Assembly (NCBI GenBank): GCA_905206195.1
Contig: CAJLGN010000115.1
Location: forward strand, 1 to 5,621
Length of the DNA stretch: 5,621 bases
Direction of reading: 5' to 3'
Source of the DNA: an uncultured Roseburia sp.
Lineage (GTDB): Bacteria > Bacillota > Clostridia > Lachnospirales > Lachnospiraceae
A program made the position numbers and the translations under genes. The notes beneath the pieces were generated by a model, which ran no database searches, was not told the DNA's origin, and saw only the letters and a program-made list of their open reading frames with translations. This document shows, piece by piece, positions 5,287 to 5,621 of this stretch. Numbering within the stretch: position 1 is the stretch's first letter; each line of letters starts with the position of its first letter.

Positions 5287-5621
5287 ATGACATATGAGGA
5301 GTTAGTGGAAAAAGCGAGAGCGGCATTTGGGGCGGCGGACGCCAGCGGAATTGAGGGGCATGTCGCATACCAGTTCAACATCACCGGGGAGGCGGCAGGA
5401 GCTTTCTACCTGGAGATCAGCGAGGGAAGCGTGAAGGTGGAACCTTACGAGTACTACGACAGGGATGTGCTGTTTACAACGACGGCGGAGACCCTCCTTA
5501 AGCTTGGCAGCGGGGAGATGGATCCGGTGTGGGCGTTTACGGTGGGGAAGTTAAAGGTTGAGGGGAATATTGCTTTACCACCTTTTTCTTTACTACCTTT
5601 TTCTTACGATATGGACGAACT
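5287..5621 (+). CDS. SCP2 sterol-binding-domain protein (3'-partial, altered C-terminus)
   Basis: The frame is open to the right edge, with 111 full codons visible. Residues 1-95 look like the small stand-alone SCP2 (sterol carrier protein 2-like) proteins of Clostridia: MTYEELVEKARAAFGAAD, then HVAYQFNITGEAAGAFYLEI, PYEYYDRDVLFTTTAETLLKL, and GEMDPVWAFTVGKLKVEGNI. SCP2 folds bind lipids or other hydrophobic molecules in a tunnel; the bacterial ligand is usually unknown. In such proteins GKLKVEG is normally followed by a short alpha-helix and a stop near residue 105-110. Here it is followed instead by ALPPFSLLPFSYDMDEL from a tandem repeat, with no stop yet. The 3' end may therefore be disrupted or chimeric (see findings). 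There is no signal peptide. It follows the MocR gene by 5 nt and is likely in the same transcript. Confidence 0.75.
   Translation, partial: MTYEELVEKARAAFGAADASGIEGHVAYQFNITGEAAGAFYLEISEGSVKVEPYEYYDRDVLFTTTAETLLKLGSGEMDPVWAFTVGKLKVEGNIALPPFSLLPFSYDMDE
5575..5604. repeat. 15-bp tandem repeat at the right edge
   Basis: TTACCACCTTTTTCT (5575-5589) is directly followed by TTACTACCTTTTTCT (5590-5604), 14 of 15 identical. The next four bases, TTAC at 5603-5606 when the last T is shared, echo the unit start before the sequence diverges. The repeat keeps the reading frame of the SCP2 gene (LPPFS, LLPFS). Its pyrimidine-rich, AT-rich character is unlike the GC-rich coding sequence just before it. Confidence 0.8.

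Noticed and set aside
5108..5368. An 86-aa antisense frame at the MocR-SCP2 junction
   Set aside because: It crosses two supported genes and has no family resemblance or ribosome binding site.

Overview
The window looks like chromosomal DNA from a Gram-positive anaerobe of the Clostridia, most likely Lachnospiraceae. This rests on strong AAGGAGG-type ribosome binding sites, tightly packed co-directional genes, a moderately high-GC codon style, and the family types present (a YbaK-like deacylase of clostridial type, DUF2225, a MocR regulator, a small SCP2 protein). The placement is an inference from recalled family features, not a database match.

All six genes are on the + strand. Two are cut by the window edges. 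(1) nt 2-466 is the C-terminal part of a YbaK/ProX-type aminoacyl-tRNA deacylase whose true start lies left of the window. (2) nt 485-946 is a YafP-like GNAT acetyltransferase, 18 nt downstream and probably co-transcribed. (3) nt 947-1136 is a 190-nt regulatory gap holding a weak terminator-like hairpin, a candidate promoter, a small dyad and two leader hairpins, ending in a perfect Shine-Dalgarno sequence. (4) nt 1137-2804 is glnS, a full-length 555-aa glutaminyl-tRNA synthetase. (5) nt 2892-3743 is a DUF2225 protein with two CxxC pairs and a helical, TPR-like C-terminal half. (6) nt 3749-5281 is a 510-aa MocR/GntR regulator with an aminotransferase-like domain, starting 5 nt after gene 5 stops. 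(7) From nt 5287 to the right edge is an SCP2-domain protein, still open at the edge.

Genes 1 and 4 both concern tRNA charging: gene 1 would hydrolyse mischarged aminoacyl-tRNA and gene 4 charges tRNA-Gln. They are separated by an apparent transcription boundary. DUF2225, MocR and SCP2 are spaced like one operon, possibly also reached by read-through from glnS, since I see no convincing terminator after glnS.

I found no clearly new system. The points most worth a second look are: the abrupt change of sequence character and a 15-bp tandem repeat that replaces the expected C-terminus of the SCP2 protein at the right edge; the non-canonical KMSKS loop of GlnRS (VTGKR where E. coli has VMSKR); a histidine in place of the usual PLP-contacting tyrosine in the MocR regulator; and the cluster of hairpins in the glnS leader.
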